The translations under genes were made by a program, and so were the position numbers. A stretch of DNA of 64,000 nt, taken from NCBI GenBank assembly GCA_008360955.1, contig LUCM01011241.1, positions 133,184 to 197,183 of the forward strand, in the 5' to 3' direction. The notes beneath the pieces are model-generated. The model was not told where the DNA came from and did no database searches. It was given only the letters and a program-made list of their open reading frames with translations. The DNA is from Fasciolopsis buskii. Taxonomy: Eukaryota > Platyhelminthes > Trematoda > Plagiorchiida > Fasciolidae. Shown here piece after piece: positions 12,905 to 26,553 of the stretch (its first letter is position 1; each line of letters starts with the position of its first letter).

Positions 12905-13990
12905 ATAAGCCACATCATCCATAGTCACCAACCGATACCTGGGTAATCGCGTGCAACCCAACCAGGTACTGCGACTGGACTCATATAAGCCAGCCCTTTG
13001 GTTAAGCTGCATAAATCTTCCCAGTTGGTCGACGGATCATTTCTTCTCACCTTCCAAACACCATCTATCTCGAGAACCATCTCATAGAAACTCAAGGCCC
13101 AACCACCATAATCCATTCTGATCCAGTGTCTATTATCGAGGTTAAATTCTGGGTTCTCTGACTTTCACTTATTAGCTACTGACTAAATTTTCCAACCGTA
13201 CTTCAAGGATACTAGGAAGACAAGTGTTCAGATATCAAACGTTTTCGTACATCTTTCGTGCGCAAAAGCTGTTTCTGAGTGGCATAGCAAGACCGATCTT
13301 ACACGTGTCCTTTGGCAAACATTTGGATGTCTTGACGAGCCCTAAGATGCCTCAAAATGATGAACACCAATGAAACCCTCTGTAAGCGACAAGACACTTC
13401 ATCCGATGTACGACCACCACGTGTGATCCAGTTACCCCATTCATTAAACCTATCTACCTCATCCAATCATTTTCTTGCAATTACAAGGATCAGCTTCGAA
13501 CCAGTCAGTTTTCGCAACAGAATTTTGCACTTTGGTGATGCACAACAAATCTTAAACTTGTTTACCTTAGAGCGCGGGTGAGCGAAAAAAAGCTTATTTG
13601 GGTCTTCAATCAGTAGAACAGGGTAGTCCGCATATTCCAAGTCATAGATTTTTCTGTTCGAGAACATATCAATGGCGATGTTTTCACGAGAGTATGGCAC
13701 TGCCTCCATAATCACTTACATCGAAAATTCGGAAAGATAAGACTAAAGTAACCAACCCTGATGAATAGCTGAGGATGATCACAATCACATTGGAACCTAC
13801 TTTCAAAAAAACTGTGAACAAATGGATCTCGAATCGACGTGGCAATTACAAAGCCCGTTTCATTCATTGTTTGTAGAACTATGGTGATCCTTAAAAACCA
13901 AACACTGGGCTTTTCGATTTTCATCAAATCGTCTGGCGGAAACCACAAAATCGGAAGTGTAATGAATCTCAAACTTTTGACCGGCATGTT
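12905..13990 (-). mobile_element. Decayed non-LTR retrotransposon (CR1/RTE-type LINE), second copy
   Basis: On the minus strand 13715-13467 reads IMEAV...NIAIDMFSNRKI then DLEYADY..LLIEDPNKL (YADD box at about 13643-13623, changed to YADY) and CASPKCKILL (about 13544-13515), the classic DLEYADD..LL / FAPSKCK.LL pair. The frame continues through stops as LDEVDRFNEWGNWITRGGR, TSDEVSCRLQ and LRHLRARQDIQ (13465-13323), then KDVRKRLISEHL (about 13260). The C-terminal end is at 13116-12925: VWKVRRNDPSTNWEDL..L and VPGWVARDYPG, the LPGWGPRDY motif. Upstream, HPQLFIRVGYFSLIFPNF (about 13780-13725) fits the SGVRQGCPLSPFLFNF region in damaged form. Catalytic DD is broken and stops are frequent, so it is dead. 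It is the same general class as the LINE at 7.6-9.1 kb but opposite in strand. Confidence 0.8.
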
Positions 13991-14310
13991 AATAACTATT
14001 TAGCAGAGTGAGAATTCGCAGTGTTTTGCTACGAAAACAACCCAGACACTGATAATTAAGTCCGCTTAGAAATTTCAATTTAAGCATACTGAAATTATTG
14101 TTTAGTTTTGATTTTCCGCATCTGACCTTACCCAGTGGCCTAAATCTGCTTTTTAGCCTTTGTTCTAAGTCGTGGCACCTAGGTGCAAATTGTCTAAGTT
14201 CGATTTTGAACGACGTCCGTTACTTTCCTACTGGGAGCATTATAACTGACCTTGACCGGTCCCTTGAAACGCGACACATTGGTTGAACAATCAAAGGGAG
14301 AGAAAACATG

Positions 14311-14378
14311 ATTGTAATTTTTATTACAGTTGTTATTATTCTTGTCATTATTATTATTATTATTACTATTATTATTAA
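14311..14378. repeat. (TTA)n-like imperfect microsatellite
   Basis: Interrupted run of TTA/ATT triplets, cleanest at 14346-14378. Confidence 0.85.
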
Positions 14379-14937
14379 GCTAAACCATCCATCAAGCAAT
14401 AAAGAACTTGGTTTCGGCCTCTGATAAAAACAGCTGGTCATCAGATTGGACCGTTTGTTTTCATGTGATCGGTAAGCGCTCTTTAATTGTTGAATATTGG
14501 TTAATTGGCTAACTGAATGGTATCGCGAAAACTGATAAGGAAGATCGGTCCTTTGAAGAGAGCTAGTTTGGGTTGCTCTGATACTACTGAAATGTTCAAA
14601 ACATCTGCAACAGGTTCGTCAAACCAATTATAAATCTCTGATTTGGTATGAACCTGAGTCAATCAACAGTTAACACCTGCGGGTCACCTTCGTCTATGAG
14701 TACAAAATTCCGGAAAAGACAGCTTATTCAGTTTGAATACACCATTTTTGCTCGCCATTATTAGACCAGTGGAGAAGAAACTTCTTTTGCTCAGGAGCAA
14801 ATCTGGTCATCCCTAGCGTTGGACGCAGATATTTCTAAGTTGGTAACTGTGATACGTTTCGATGTACTCTTCCAATCTGTTTAGCCTAGCCAGAAAATAA
14901 GTGCTCATACAATTTGGAAACCCGATATCCTTAGGGT

Positions 14938-14954
14938 TGTGTGTGTGTGTGTGT
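14938..14954. repeat. (TG)n microsatellite
   Basis: Eight TG units without interruption. Confidence 0.8.
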
Positions 14955-17900
14955 ATGGCTAAGCCGGCATACGCTCTACAGTCGACGTTCTGACCTAAAC
15001 AAAAACTGATGACGCATGCTGAATTATAAGAAAATTTGCGATATCGAACAATTCGATGATGCAAAGTATTCCGATTTCCAAAAAGCCAAATTACCACAAA
15101 TATTCCGGTCAGAACCAATTACTGGTCCATTCAATCGACAAATCGTGAATGCCAGCAGCTACTTATCCCTGCTATACTACCCGCGCGAAACGAAAGATTC
15201 TTCAGCTCGGTATTTTAACAACGGCCTCCGGTGAATTACGAACGTGCGTCATTAAGGCCATCGTGTGTGTAAGGAAATACAAAACTGGTCCGATACGTGG
15301 GCTTAGAGAAACAAGTTGATATATGCACACAGGCGTACGGCCATAATGCTTCCAACCAATTAGGGCTAATTTAATTTGCTCCAAGGTGTTCGGAATTCAA
15401 GTCACACCATAATGAAATGACCGCAGTGGCCAACAAATTCTGGTGAGCGAGATTTATGTGCGTGCGTGAAATCCGAGTTTTCATACCTTGCTCCGGCATG
15501 AGTTATGTTAGAGTGAGCCCTATACGGCTGGAAGTATCCTCTCGTTTTGTTACCGCTTGTAAAGACGGTGCTCAGACTTAGTGGAAGTTTTCATTCAGCT
15601 ATTTTTTTCACTTCGATGGTGAAAGCGAAATTGGTAATCAATGGTTCGGACAAAACCACGGGTGCCAGCTATCTCAAGTGTTATGGTCCATCAGTGTGAC
15701 CACTTCACAATCAACAAATGAGACGCACACTCGAGTGATAATTGGATTTCCCACTCGAAAACACATTGCGATGTACTATATACCACTATAATTCTCCAGA
15801 ATCCGAGTTTCCTGATTTCGTACCGGAGCTACTCAAATAAATCTGTGATTGTAGGTTATGCTCATTTACAAAATGACAACGGTGCCTCCAGGCGAGAAAC
15901 TCGCTTCTTATCAAGCACGACCGCCGGCTTTTGTTCTCTGGACGCAAATAGGCAAATGTTCGTCTATCCCATGATATAAAAAAGGGCTCCATACTGTTAT
16001 GAATGGATAGGGTTGATACTGCTTAGGCGAAATATGATTTTTTTCACTTTGATCAACGTATTATTTAAAAGAGCAATTAAAAGGTGCAGCAACAGTCTAG
16101 AAAAGTGCTAAAGCGACACTTGCAGCGTTTAACTACTGACTGCCTCATCAGTAGCAAAACAATGTACTTAACTAAAAGGCCAGTGGAAACAGCGGCGGTT
16201 TAGGTTATTCGAAAGAGTCTCCAGTTAATCGACATTTCCGAGCGCAGTATGGTTATAAATAAATTCTGTGCCATATAAGGTCTCTTGAATACTCGCAGAC
16301 ATCAATCTGTATAGCATTAAAGAGAAAATTCTTCTTGCTATTTTAATAACTTTTCTTGCATCAATTTACTCAGCCAAAGCTTTTGCATTGGATTCTTGAT
16401 ATTTTATCTATCTGATGCCTCAGGATGTTCACAAAATCTTCGAAAATATCTTGAAATTTTTGATGAATGCACCAGCTTATTCTTCAACATATTGGGGATT
16501 TCAACCCAAAAAACATTACCTAAAGTGAGTCATTGGTTTCGAATCTTGACTAAGTTTGACATCAAAAAACCTAAATCAAAAGATGTTCGGTTACTCAGAC
16601 CAGCTGTAGGCAGTGCACAGGTGATCCGTCTAAGTCACAAGCAATTATTAAACAGTAATTTCCTGGGCACGCGCATGTGATGAGTACTAGCAATTTCAGA
16701 ATATGGGGTGCGTTCCTTGAGTTTTTCATTCGTCGCTTACGTAAGACTGCAATAGAGAAAAAATAGAAAACTGAGACATTTTTCCCTTTATCTAGTCTTG
16801 TCTGAGTGAGGAAAAGACTTATTTGAATCATTGCAATTTGACTCACCTTCCTCGTAGAGTCCAACTATTCTTAATAGCATTTTTTCTTAAGGTTGGTTTC
16901 TCATTAACTTAAAGAAACCAGCGACGGTCCAATGTTTAACATACTTTGATTGAAATTTTCCTCGTTCTTATTCCCAGCAAACTTATCAGTTCGCATCGTT
17001 TTCCATTTAGTTCAAGGCATGTTTTGCTGCTTTGCTCGCTACACAAAACGCACAATAGAAAGTTTTTTACAAACGGCTTGTCCTTCTGGATGCTCAGAAT
17101 GGAAAAATAGGCAGAAATGTTTCGACTGGTCTACACCCTGAGGCGTAGTGTCTCGGAGAACTTTTACCCATTTGGTACTGATGTTTTGCTGATGTCGTTT
17201 GCTAACTAGACTGTTCTTTTCATATGATGGTGAGGTTAGTGATCAGAAGTCGAATCGAGATTAAAATCGCTGAAAGGTTAAGCTCAAAGTCACGTTGGCG
17301 CACGCTCTTGGTGAGCTGGAGTTTCGAAGTGCTTTGACTCCTGCCTTCTCGGATTCAACAGAGAAGCGTCGAATATGCCTGAATGTGACATGGAAAACGT
17401 GTGCAGCAAGTATTAAATAAAGAGTATACCCAACCAACGGAAGCGGCAACAGAAATTGAAACACTATTAGCAGAACCTTTACGTGAAATTATTTGTTACG
17501 CAATGCCCAGTTACTGGTTATGGAAAGTGGATTTTCTTGGCCGTTTTATCGGTGAAATTCGGGAGTCAATTCAACTCCTTGGCTATGATTTAGTCAGCTT
17601 GTCGGCCATTATACTTCAAAGCCTTATTGGGACGGATTCCATCCAGCTTAGCAACTCGAACGGGGAACGATGCACCTACTTAGTTAGCAAATCTGAGGTG
17701 GCGAAAGAAATTTTTCGTATTGCATGTTGTCGGCTAGAATGTTCCTTCGGGCGTTAGCATTTGTTTGGCCTCCTCTACAGGGCTAACATGCAAGGTGCTG
17801 TGTTTCCACTCCATTGAATTGTCAGACCAGCAGTTGTTGTTTAAATGGGCGGAAAATATTTTTTTTGGAAGAAGCAAACGAGGATTCCATCCATGAAGGG

Positions 17901-18717
17901 CTAATGGAGAACACGTGAATGGAATATATATGAGACTAGAAAATGATGACTCTCGCAAGTAATATTCTCCTTCTGGTTCTTGAAAAACAGCAGTGTGCTT
18001 ATTTTGCGCTTCATTTGATAGGTCAGACGTTCCACCACAACTCCTAGATTAGGAGGTCCAGCTGACAGATTCAAAGCTTTCTGTAACCCTTCACTACTTT
18101 GGCTCACTCTACATCGGTTACTGTGTGAGTGAGAATGATTCCTTTCCAATATGCAGCAACTGCCAAGTCAACATTCAACAAAATATTGTCCACGCTATCC
18201 TGGTTGCCTTTACAAGAGACCCCTGTGCATTAGTGTCAGGAACACAGGTGGTGTAAACAAAGAGTACCCTGATTTACGAATTCGTATGTGAGCTTTGTGC
18301 ATGCACTGAACATTGCTTATTGAACGAGCACACTCAAATAGCAATGATCAGTCGTTGGAACGAGCATAAGACTTCCGGCACCCAATCCACTAGGCATTCA
18401 GCGCGCATAATTTACTGTGTCCAGGAAGCCTTTGAGTTTCCACTTCTAAATGACAGTGAACTTGGGGGCCTTCTCCACTTTTCAACACCTGTCAATGGTG
18501 TAAAACCAGGCAAAACAATAGTGGCCCGCTGTTCTCACAGGGGCCTAGCTTTCACGGAGGGGAAACCAACGAGCTGAGTATGACTCACTGCCAGAAATTA
18601 ACTGTCCCCTTTGAGTCATGTTTCGTGCCCTGACAAATCTGGTACGAACCCTAGCCAGTATACAAACAAATAGGTAGAAACACTGACTGAAGTGACTCTG
18701 GTTGGCATCGTACAGAC

Positions 18718-18790
18718 CGAAACGGACCAGGTGGCTGAGTCAATTGAACGCACGTGCAAAAGACGAGGCATTAAGTTTGTACTTGTACCG
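18718..18790 (+). repeat. Possible tRNA-like (SINE-like) segment
   Basis: AGGTGGCTGAGTCAATTGAA at about 18729-18748 resembles an A box, and the following sequence keeps a tRNA-like layout, but the B-box position (TTGTACTTGTACC) is poor. It is reported only as a weak candidate. Confidence 0.25.
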
Positions 18791-21502
18791 TCCGGCCCAT
18801 GAAGCTAATGAATCATTTTCTATTTCTACTTGAAAAATGACACCAAAGAGTAGGATTATTCATCACAGTTTAATCTTCGGAAAACTTCCCATCTCAAAGA
18901 AGTTAGCAAAAGGCAACTGAATCAGGCTAGTTAATTTTCGTTTTGCCGGTATTTGAATTTGTCCGTCAACTCACTCCGCGAAAAAATTAACTGTTTATAT
19001 AAAACAACCATAGATTTCCTTTTCTCGAAAAAAATAACAAGCACGTGAGAAGGTTTTGATTATGAATTTCAATAATACACTAGGGGAAAGCGTTCATTTA
19101 GAACATTTTCCTTCGTACAGTCTTATTTGTGCACATAACCAAATGAAATTTGGTAGCTTAAATTAAATGGCGCCAGCAAAGCCAATCGAGTTTTTGTTCA
19201 CCACAAGCGCACAGGTTCCTAGCTGCCTGCAATTAGCTTTTATTTGTCCAACCGACTTATTCCGCCGGTCGAGGAGTACGCCCACACGGTACCAGAATCG
19301 AGGTAGGAAGGAAAAGTTTATTATGGTGACTAAAAAACTGAGTCCTCTTTACTCATGGAATCGGGGTGATAAATTCGCCATTTAAACAATATTATTTGTC
19401 AAACCAAAACCACAGGTGTTTGATATTTTTTTTCTGTAAGTTGTGTGTAAGTTCTCGAATCAAATGATCTAATGAAATGCAGCTCACCACGTTCCGTGAC
19501 CGAACTGTTCTTCACAAATATGTGTTTCTATACCAAAAGCAACCGGTCCGGATAAATCAGCGTGGGCGATAATAAACTTTCAACCAGTCAACACTATTTT
19601 TGTCTTTTTGGTAGTCAAAATGCGTAGTCACTGTACTCACGGTATCTGTTCACTCGGAGTCGCGTGACCATTTGTCACCAAATGGCTAGCACACCTTGAA
19701 ATAGCTAGACACCTTCGTTCGAAAAAGCGTGTTGGAATTTTTTGGCCATTGACAATAGAATTGGCATTTTGTGTAGCCGATAGCAGAGCGAATTAGCCAC
19801 GCGTAAAATCTTCCAGTGAGGCAAACGTGCGGATTTCGAAAAGTATAATTACCCACAAAAGATATAAGCAAACAGTGGATGCAGTGAGATTTATTCAGAG
19901 CAATCCATTGCGTGCACAGATAAAAATAAATCGTAGATAAAAAAAACGTTAGCCGTTGAGTCAGACACTGTTCTTCCGTACATTTGGTGATATTTTCACG
20001 AGGAGCTAATCAAATCGAATGTGAGATCCCCTTATTTCAAGAACCAGGGTGCTCTAGGATTTCGATTTTCATATCCACTGCAGGCGTAGCACACAGCAGG
20101 ACAACGAAAATATCATCGACGTCCTCAGTAATCCATGACCTAGAACACATTATGATTTCACACGAAATGAAGTGTTTTGAGGAACACAGTTCAGCTCACA
20201 GTTATAACTTGGCTAAACTCTGGTACAAAGTAACTGAAAGCCTCATTGAGAAAAGCCAATTTTTGGTTTATTTTCCTCGAACTCCGAATACTTCCCTCGG
20301 TATAAAGGCACATCACTAACATGCTTGGTGTCTCCATTCGCACACTTTTCAACGGTTTTCCTTATTTTATTCTAATGAAATCTAATAACTTATATATATG
20401 CAGAAGAAATGTCAAATATATTCGTAAAAATTCTTGTTATAGTGCATAATTGCTAGCAATTACCAATCCCGACTTGCTCAGCATTCAGCGACAAGTTAAC
20501 CTGTTGCCAAGTTAGTGCGCTGGTTCGTAGTTGCTATGCGATAGATGCAAAATTATATGAAATGTCGGTACTGTTAATAAAGCGTAATTAAGAGAAGGGG
20601 ATCACATTGTAGTCTTTTAATTGCAATGTAAAATAACTTGTCTTCACTTTTTCCCCCTAATTAGCTTTCTCCTTCCAAAACGTCTGTCCGACAAAACGTA
20701 TCTTTTTTTACTTCGTTAATGGCCAGTTTGTTTAGTTTAAAACAACAGATAAGAGAACCCGAAAGTAAAAAATCGACAGGTGTTTTTAATTAGCTCATAA
20801 TTTCCCATACTGCGATACCGGGCAATGTTGACATTTGCCATCTAGGGGTTTTGATATCACGATACAAATGTAGATGATTAGACTAGGGCGCTTGACTGGC
20901 CGTGTCGTCATGGACAACTCCAGTGCGAATGGAAACTTGTTCGAAACAAAAATTCATTTTTCGTGGTAGCTAACTTTTATTCAACCCCACTAATTGCCGA
21001 ATCTTCCAACTGCTAAGGAATTAAAAGTGTGTTTGGCCTAATGGATTAGAAGATCTGTGCTAGTCGTAGCTCAAATTGTTAGTATTCGCAAAGTTCCGGT
21101 CGCTGAGCTTGGGATTTAGACATTAAACTTCTCAATAGCAAAACATTTGGCTTCTATTGAGGGACCCAACCGTAAATTGATCGTGGAAAATATATCAGCT
21201 GCTCTTGATGGACAAGAGAGCTAATCAAGAGTTATTATTGTAATTTGAGATAAATCCTCAAGTCAATCTGAACGAGTTCATGACATTCGGGTTAGGTCAT
21301 TAATTTTCATTTTCCATTTGGTTTGACTTGTCATCGAGTCAGCCTGTTCAGCTCTGCATTGCACCCAACATTAAGATGTTATAGATGAAGTACGTAAATA
21401 AATTCATCATATCGGCCAATGCTCTCATACCTCGCATTAAGGTTGACTACGTCGGAAATATTAATTAAGTCAATTCTGGACTTCATCACATTCGAAGAAT
21501 AC

Positions 21503-21558
21503 TATATATATATATATGTATATATATATATGTATGTATGTATATATATATATGTATA
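21503..21558. repeat. (TA)n / (GTAT)n compound microsatellite
   Basis: Alternating TA runs broken by GTAT units over about 56 bases. A similar compound TA/GTAT tract is at 62044-62083. Confidence 0.9.
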
Positions 21559-24500
21559 CCATCTTCTAATGCGGACTGGAAGTGGTTATAGAAGGTTTGA
21601 TAACTAGTAATAATTTTAGGGACTCGGTGTATGTTCTCTAGTTTCATACTGAACATGCATAACTAGTTAGCATTTATTACCTTTCCTAATAACATTCTTC
21701 CTCTCGTTTTTGGATTTTCAATGCTAAATGGAAAAAGTAGTATCAGAATATTTTTCAGAGGTCTTTAACAAAACCATCTGCTCACATATTTGACATGAAG
21801 TACAGGTATTCGGTTTTTTGGCAATCACATCTAATAAGCGGAAATTATAGCGACAATTGTCAAGATATCCCGGTGATTTTCTTTGGTTATTTAGACACTA
21901 CTAGTTGCTGATATGTAAATGTTCTTCCTAGGTTTTGTTCGGCAGTTGTAATCTTGATGAAGTACTATTACGGTGACGTGATACACAAGGGAAATTGAAA
22001 ACAACAAACGGCAGTCATTTTAATAAACCAATCGATTAAGTGGCCCATGTTCCAACCAAAGCATGTATAGTCGATTTGCATGGCTTAGTATTTATTAGTC
22101 CAGAATTGCAATATGGAAACTTTCCAAAAGTATTGTGAAGAGATATTTGAAAGAAGTCAAATGGAACACGAATGTGTTCGTGGATTCCACAGTTTAAAGT
22201 CATGGGTTGGGATTCAAAAGCCAAACGGCGTTGATTATTTGTTTTCTAATCTGTACGTGAATACAAATGTAATAGTACCGTTAACAAATGTTTAATGGTG
22301 ATGCGTTGGTATGAACAGATGCGTAGTCCTAACTAGTAGTGGGAAACAGATAACGCTTATCTGTAAACTACGGTAGAAAACGTTTCAAGTGGCACGTGGA
22401 AAACGGGTACTTCTGATTGCTCGTTGCGGAACTTTTCGAACGACGGACCCGGCTTAAACCACAAAAAAGACTATTTGTCGGGAGCAAAAGAATTTGAAAA
22501 TGGGACATCCGGATAGTGGATGAAAATTCACAAAACAGGCAAACAATCTGCCACCATTCGAAGCATTTGTCCCGACAACAAATGTCAAACCCCACCTGCT
22601 TAGATTACGAGACCATACTGGGTCTCTTACATTTGCCAGTAGGGTGACTGTTTCTATGTGTTGCTCGAAATTCAGTAAAGTTTATTTTGAATTGTAGAAT
22701 TTAATTCATTTACGTGGGTTACGGTGCATCTCGTTCGTCGTGCTGTTGTGATGTACGCACAGAAAATATGTCAAACAAGTGGTTGGAAACGCCAAAGAGT
22801 AATAGGATGCAAGTAGTCCACTTTGCATTCAGTTGTCTAATAAGTCTCAAAACCGTAAGACGATCTGAAATAAACGAGAAGCATGCTTTCCAGAATCTGA
22901 TACCAAGTTGATTCAGACTTTCGATAACGATATATTGTGTGGTATGTTTTATGTAATCTATAAAATTTAGCAATGCTCGTAGCAGACGCTTGTGTTAGCC
23001 TGTGTCGCGTCCAAAAGTTACCCAGGCCTCATTTCAAACACAGTGCTGCTCTGCGGTGCGTAAGCGCTATTGTGTTTTATTTGGATGTTGAGTATAGTGG
23101 GATTTGGGTTAGGCATTCAATATTTTTAAAGTGAAACAGTGCGGTCAGTCGACGGACCCTTTCTCAAGGCCGCACTATCTAGTCTGTCTCTCCGTTTGAC
23201 AAAAGAATTTGGAATAAAAATTGGTAAAGCATCCCGCTATAATCTGGCACATTTTGCGCGAAACTCAAGCTGAACAGCTTTTTGCTTCAGTTTATTGAAA
23301 ACCCCTGGCCCGTGTTGCAAATTGCGATTCCTTGATCATTTCCTTCCGTCATTTTCAATTCCAGTTGTGTTGAGGTAGCACGAGGAGCCAGAACTCATAG
23401 AGGAGGAAAAATCGACATCTAAACTTTGACATTTGGACTGTTTGCCCGGTTTATTGCGTTAGACGTTCATTGCAAATGATTCGGCGAAATTGACAATTTT
23501 AGCTGCTCGATTACTCTACTTCTTTACTTTCTTCCTACTATGTAAAAGTGATGTCCGTGCCAGAAAAAAGGCTGAATCCGAATGCGGAAGAAAACACGAA
23601 CCCCGTCAACAACTACGAAACTAGATTTTGAGACACCTTTGAATTTTTCGTTTACTTGTCAACTTTTGAATCCCAAGTATTTTGGCAAGGACAAAAACTT
23701 GTACCCAAAGCGGAACCTCGATAATTAGGCCGAAACAAACCGTACGTGACGATTTATTATGTTCGCCACGCATTAGTGGATTAGCTCCGTGGATAGATTG
23801 ATCTGTCATTAGTAAAAAACGTTTTCCCCTGGTTTGTCTGTTCGATTTAAGCATGCAGAGAATTAAAACGATCGTTGCAGAATCTGCCACCGTTGTCATT
23901 GCAATGGAACATATCGTTCGGACAGAGTTGTTTCACAGCTCACCTGAGCTCACTGGTGCCTAATACTGAAATGAAGTTCCGGCAAACCGAACAAGTAAAA
24001 CATTTATTTTTAGCACACTCGTGCAGATATTACTCTAAACCAATGATCTTTCGAGACTCCAGACTGATAAAGAACTTGGATTGTTGTTCCTAATAACTGT
24101 GGACCACGAGGAAACATTGTGCGCAGGGACGCATTGACCATGCCAAACAAGCTCGTTTATCGTGTTCATTCGGCAACGACACTTTGGACGAAGCAGATGA
24201 CCCGGGGAACCTCAACTTTACTTTACACGCAATTGCTGGAAGCGGGTCGATAAAAACAGAGGCGTCATACCAAACGAATAATGCCGGTTCTGGAAAATTA
24301 ATGACATTTCCTGATGTTATTGTCTGCTTTTGCCAACCCTGGGCTGGTGCATTTAAGCCAACCACGGATTTACACATGCAATGTTTTGCCATTTCCAGCA
24401 TACTTCGCTGAGGTCGATTTTCAGTTTTTTCTCTAATGGTGAACTGCTCAAATAAAAGAGGGCTAGCGCTTGAATGTGGTTGATCAATTTGGGAAGCTGC

Positions 24501-26553
24501 ACTGTCCTGTTTGCGTAGATTTCCGCTTTACCTCAATGGTTTCATTCACATCCCTTGCTTCTTGAGTCAAATCTACTGACATCTGATCCACGTATGGTGA
24601 GAATCAAATAATCTAATGGTTAACGCATAATCTTAGGAACTTTTCTGACGAACGATGCATTGTATTTTAGGGGAATTTGCTTGCGTGCAAAAAATTAAAT
24701 CAAATGGGTGGCATGCCAACAGAAGCTAGGTAGCTTTTGTCAACTTTTTCCTGGCCGGTTTCTGTGTCAAACTTCACTTCCACGCCCTACTAACCTAATT
24801 AACTGGCTGAATAAGCAGCCATCCTGGTGTGGTGCCTAAGATTCCTTCACCTTCCGTTTACAAAGCAGAAATATGTCAGACTACCAATAAATACGTTTTT
24901 TTATTGGTCTCCAGTGGGTGGGAGGGAGGATATATACTAGTGCAACTCACATTGCAGGTGATTATAACAAATCTATCTCAAAATTTCACCCGAGATTTTG
25001 ATTGTTGTGCAGCCACAATGATAATACTAGTAATAGTAATATTCGTATAAATTGTCATAATTATATTTCCTGTTAGTTATGACGACTGAATTACGTAAAA
25101 AATCTTCTGTTCTGTGCATTCTAACAAAACTCTGCTAGCAAGAAATCAATAGAATTTAAAATGATCCTTGTAAACTGTATCCGAATAAGCACAGATTTGT
25201 CTTCTGTTTGCACATTTTGTGTATACCTATATGCACTTAATGAGATACAAGAAAAAAAGAAAAATGTTTGCTATAGAATATGCCTCCTAAAACCCTTGTG
25301 AAAACAAGTACACAGCGGCCAACAGGCATTTTGGGTTTTCGATGTGTAATTTGCGTAAATGTAGGCCGTATATTTATGATTCCCCGGTCCAGTGAGGAAC
25401 TGATTTGTGCAGTGAACCTCATCATGAAAAGTATATGTTTTCTGCCTATGTGACAACTGCAAAACATTTTTAGTTCCCAATTATATAGTATTAGGATGAG
25501 CTGTTTAACTAAAATGGACTTTATGCTCGACACAAGCAGCCCTCGAAATAGCTGTACTTGGTTGAAGTTGAGAAAATATTAACAGTTGACACCAAGCATG
25601 GTAGAGCTTAAATATTAAATCAGATTTCACAGTGGGTTTAATAGCACCAGATAAGGAAACAAAGTATATTATGGAAGGAGTCGCACGGCAGCGATTCTTT
25701 ATAAACTGACAGAAAATCAGTATGGAAGTGAGAACTTCTAAAACGTCATATCTAAAATCAGTTGAGAGGAGAGCGGTGATCCATCGAAGCTTGTTATCAC
25801 ATTTTCCTGGCTTCACTGTTACCAAACCAAGTAGTATTTTTTTCTCGGCATTAGCATAACAGCGCACCACCTTACTAACTTAATACTCAAAAACTTAGTC
25901 ATTTTCTGATCTCTTGATTAGGTACCCCGAAAGGTAAGTTAAAGACGGGTACGATTTGCATGTAAAAATGGTGATTTTTTGGATAAATATCACATTTTTA
26001 CCCATTTATTTTTCCCAACAATTCTTCCGTGTTCTATGGACGATTCAGTGCAAAAATATCCTGTTTTGGCGCGATTACAGCATCAAAATGGCGGTCTTAA
26101 CCTATCATCTAAGAATAATTTGCAGGTTATGTGCATTTTCCACTTTCGTGAAGCAATTTACACAAATAACTAGCCCTATTCTCATCTATTTACAAAGAAG
26201 GAAAACCAGTAAACCGGACCGTTAAATTTTGCTGTGAATTTCTAGCTACTGATTAATTGCTTCAAGTAGTTGGACATAGCAACGCATGAGTAATTTGAGA
26301 AATCCCCCACTTTATTTATGATTGGCGGAGAAAATGATGCCGTCGATTCATTCCCATTGGGCAAATAAACATAGGACTTAGCTACCACAGTAGCACTTAT
26401 GCCTCCCTACGTGTTGCGATTGCTCCGGTTTATGCTGTACTGCCCGATTCAAATGTTTAATCACTTAGTTGGAATGCCCAAATACAATCAATGTTGGATA
26501 TTTGAATAGGTCCCACATGCTACATTGAATTACCATCTGTGATTTATTTTCTC

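Larger units (their letters stand above)
14098..26550. other. Gene-free stretch upstream of the Ig gene
   Basis: No gene can be supported. The longest open frame is 118 codons at 17401-17757 (plus), with no recognisable domain. Microsatellites and one weak tRNA-like segment are listed separately. The promoter of the Ig gene should lie in this stretch or further left if an upstream non-coding exon exists, but I see no diagnostic element. Confidence 0.5.
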
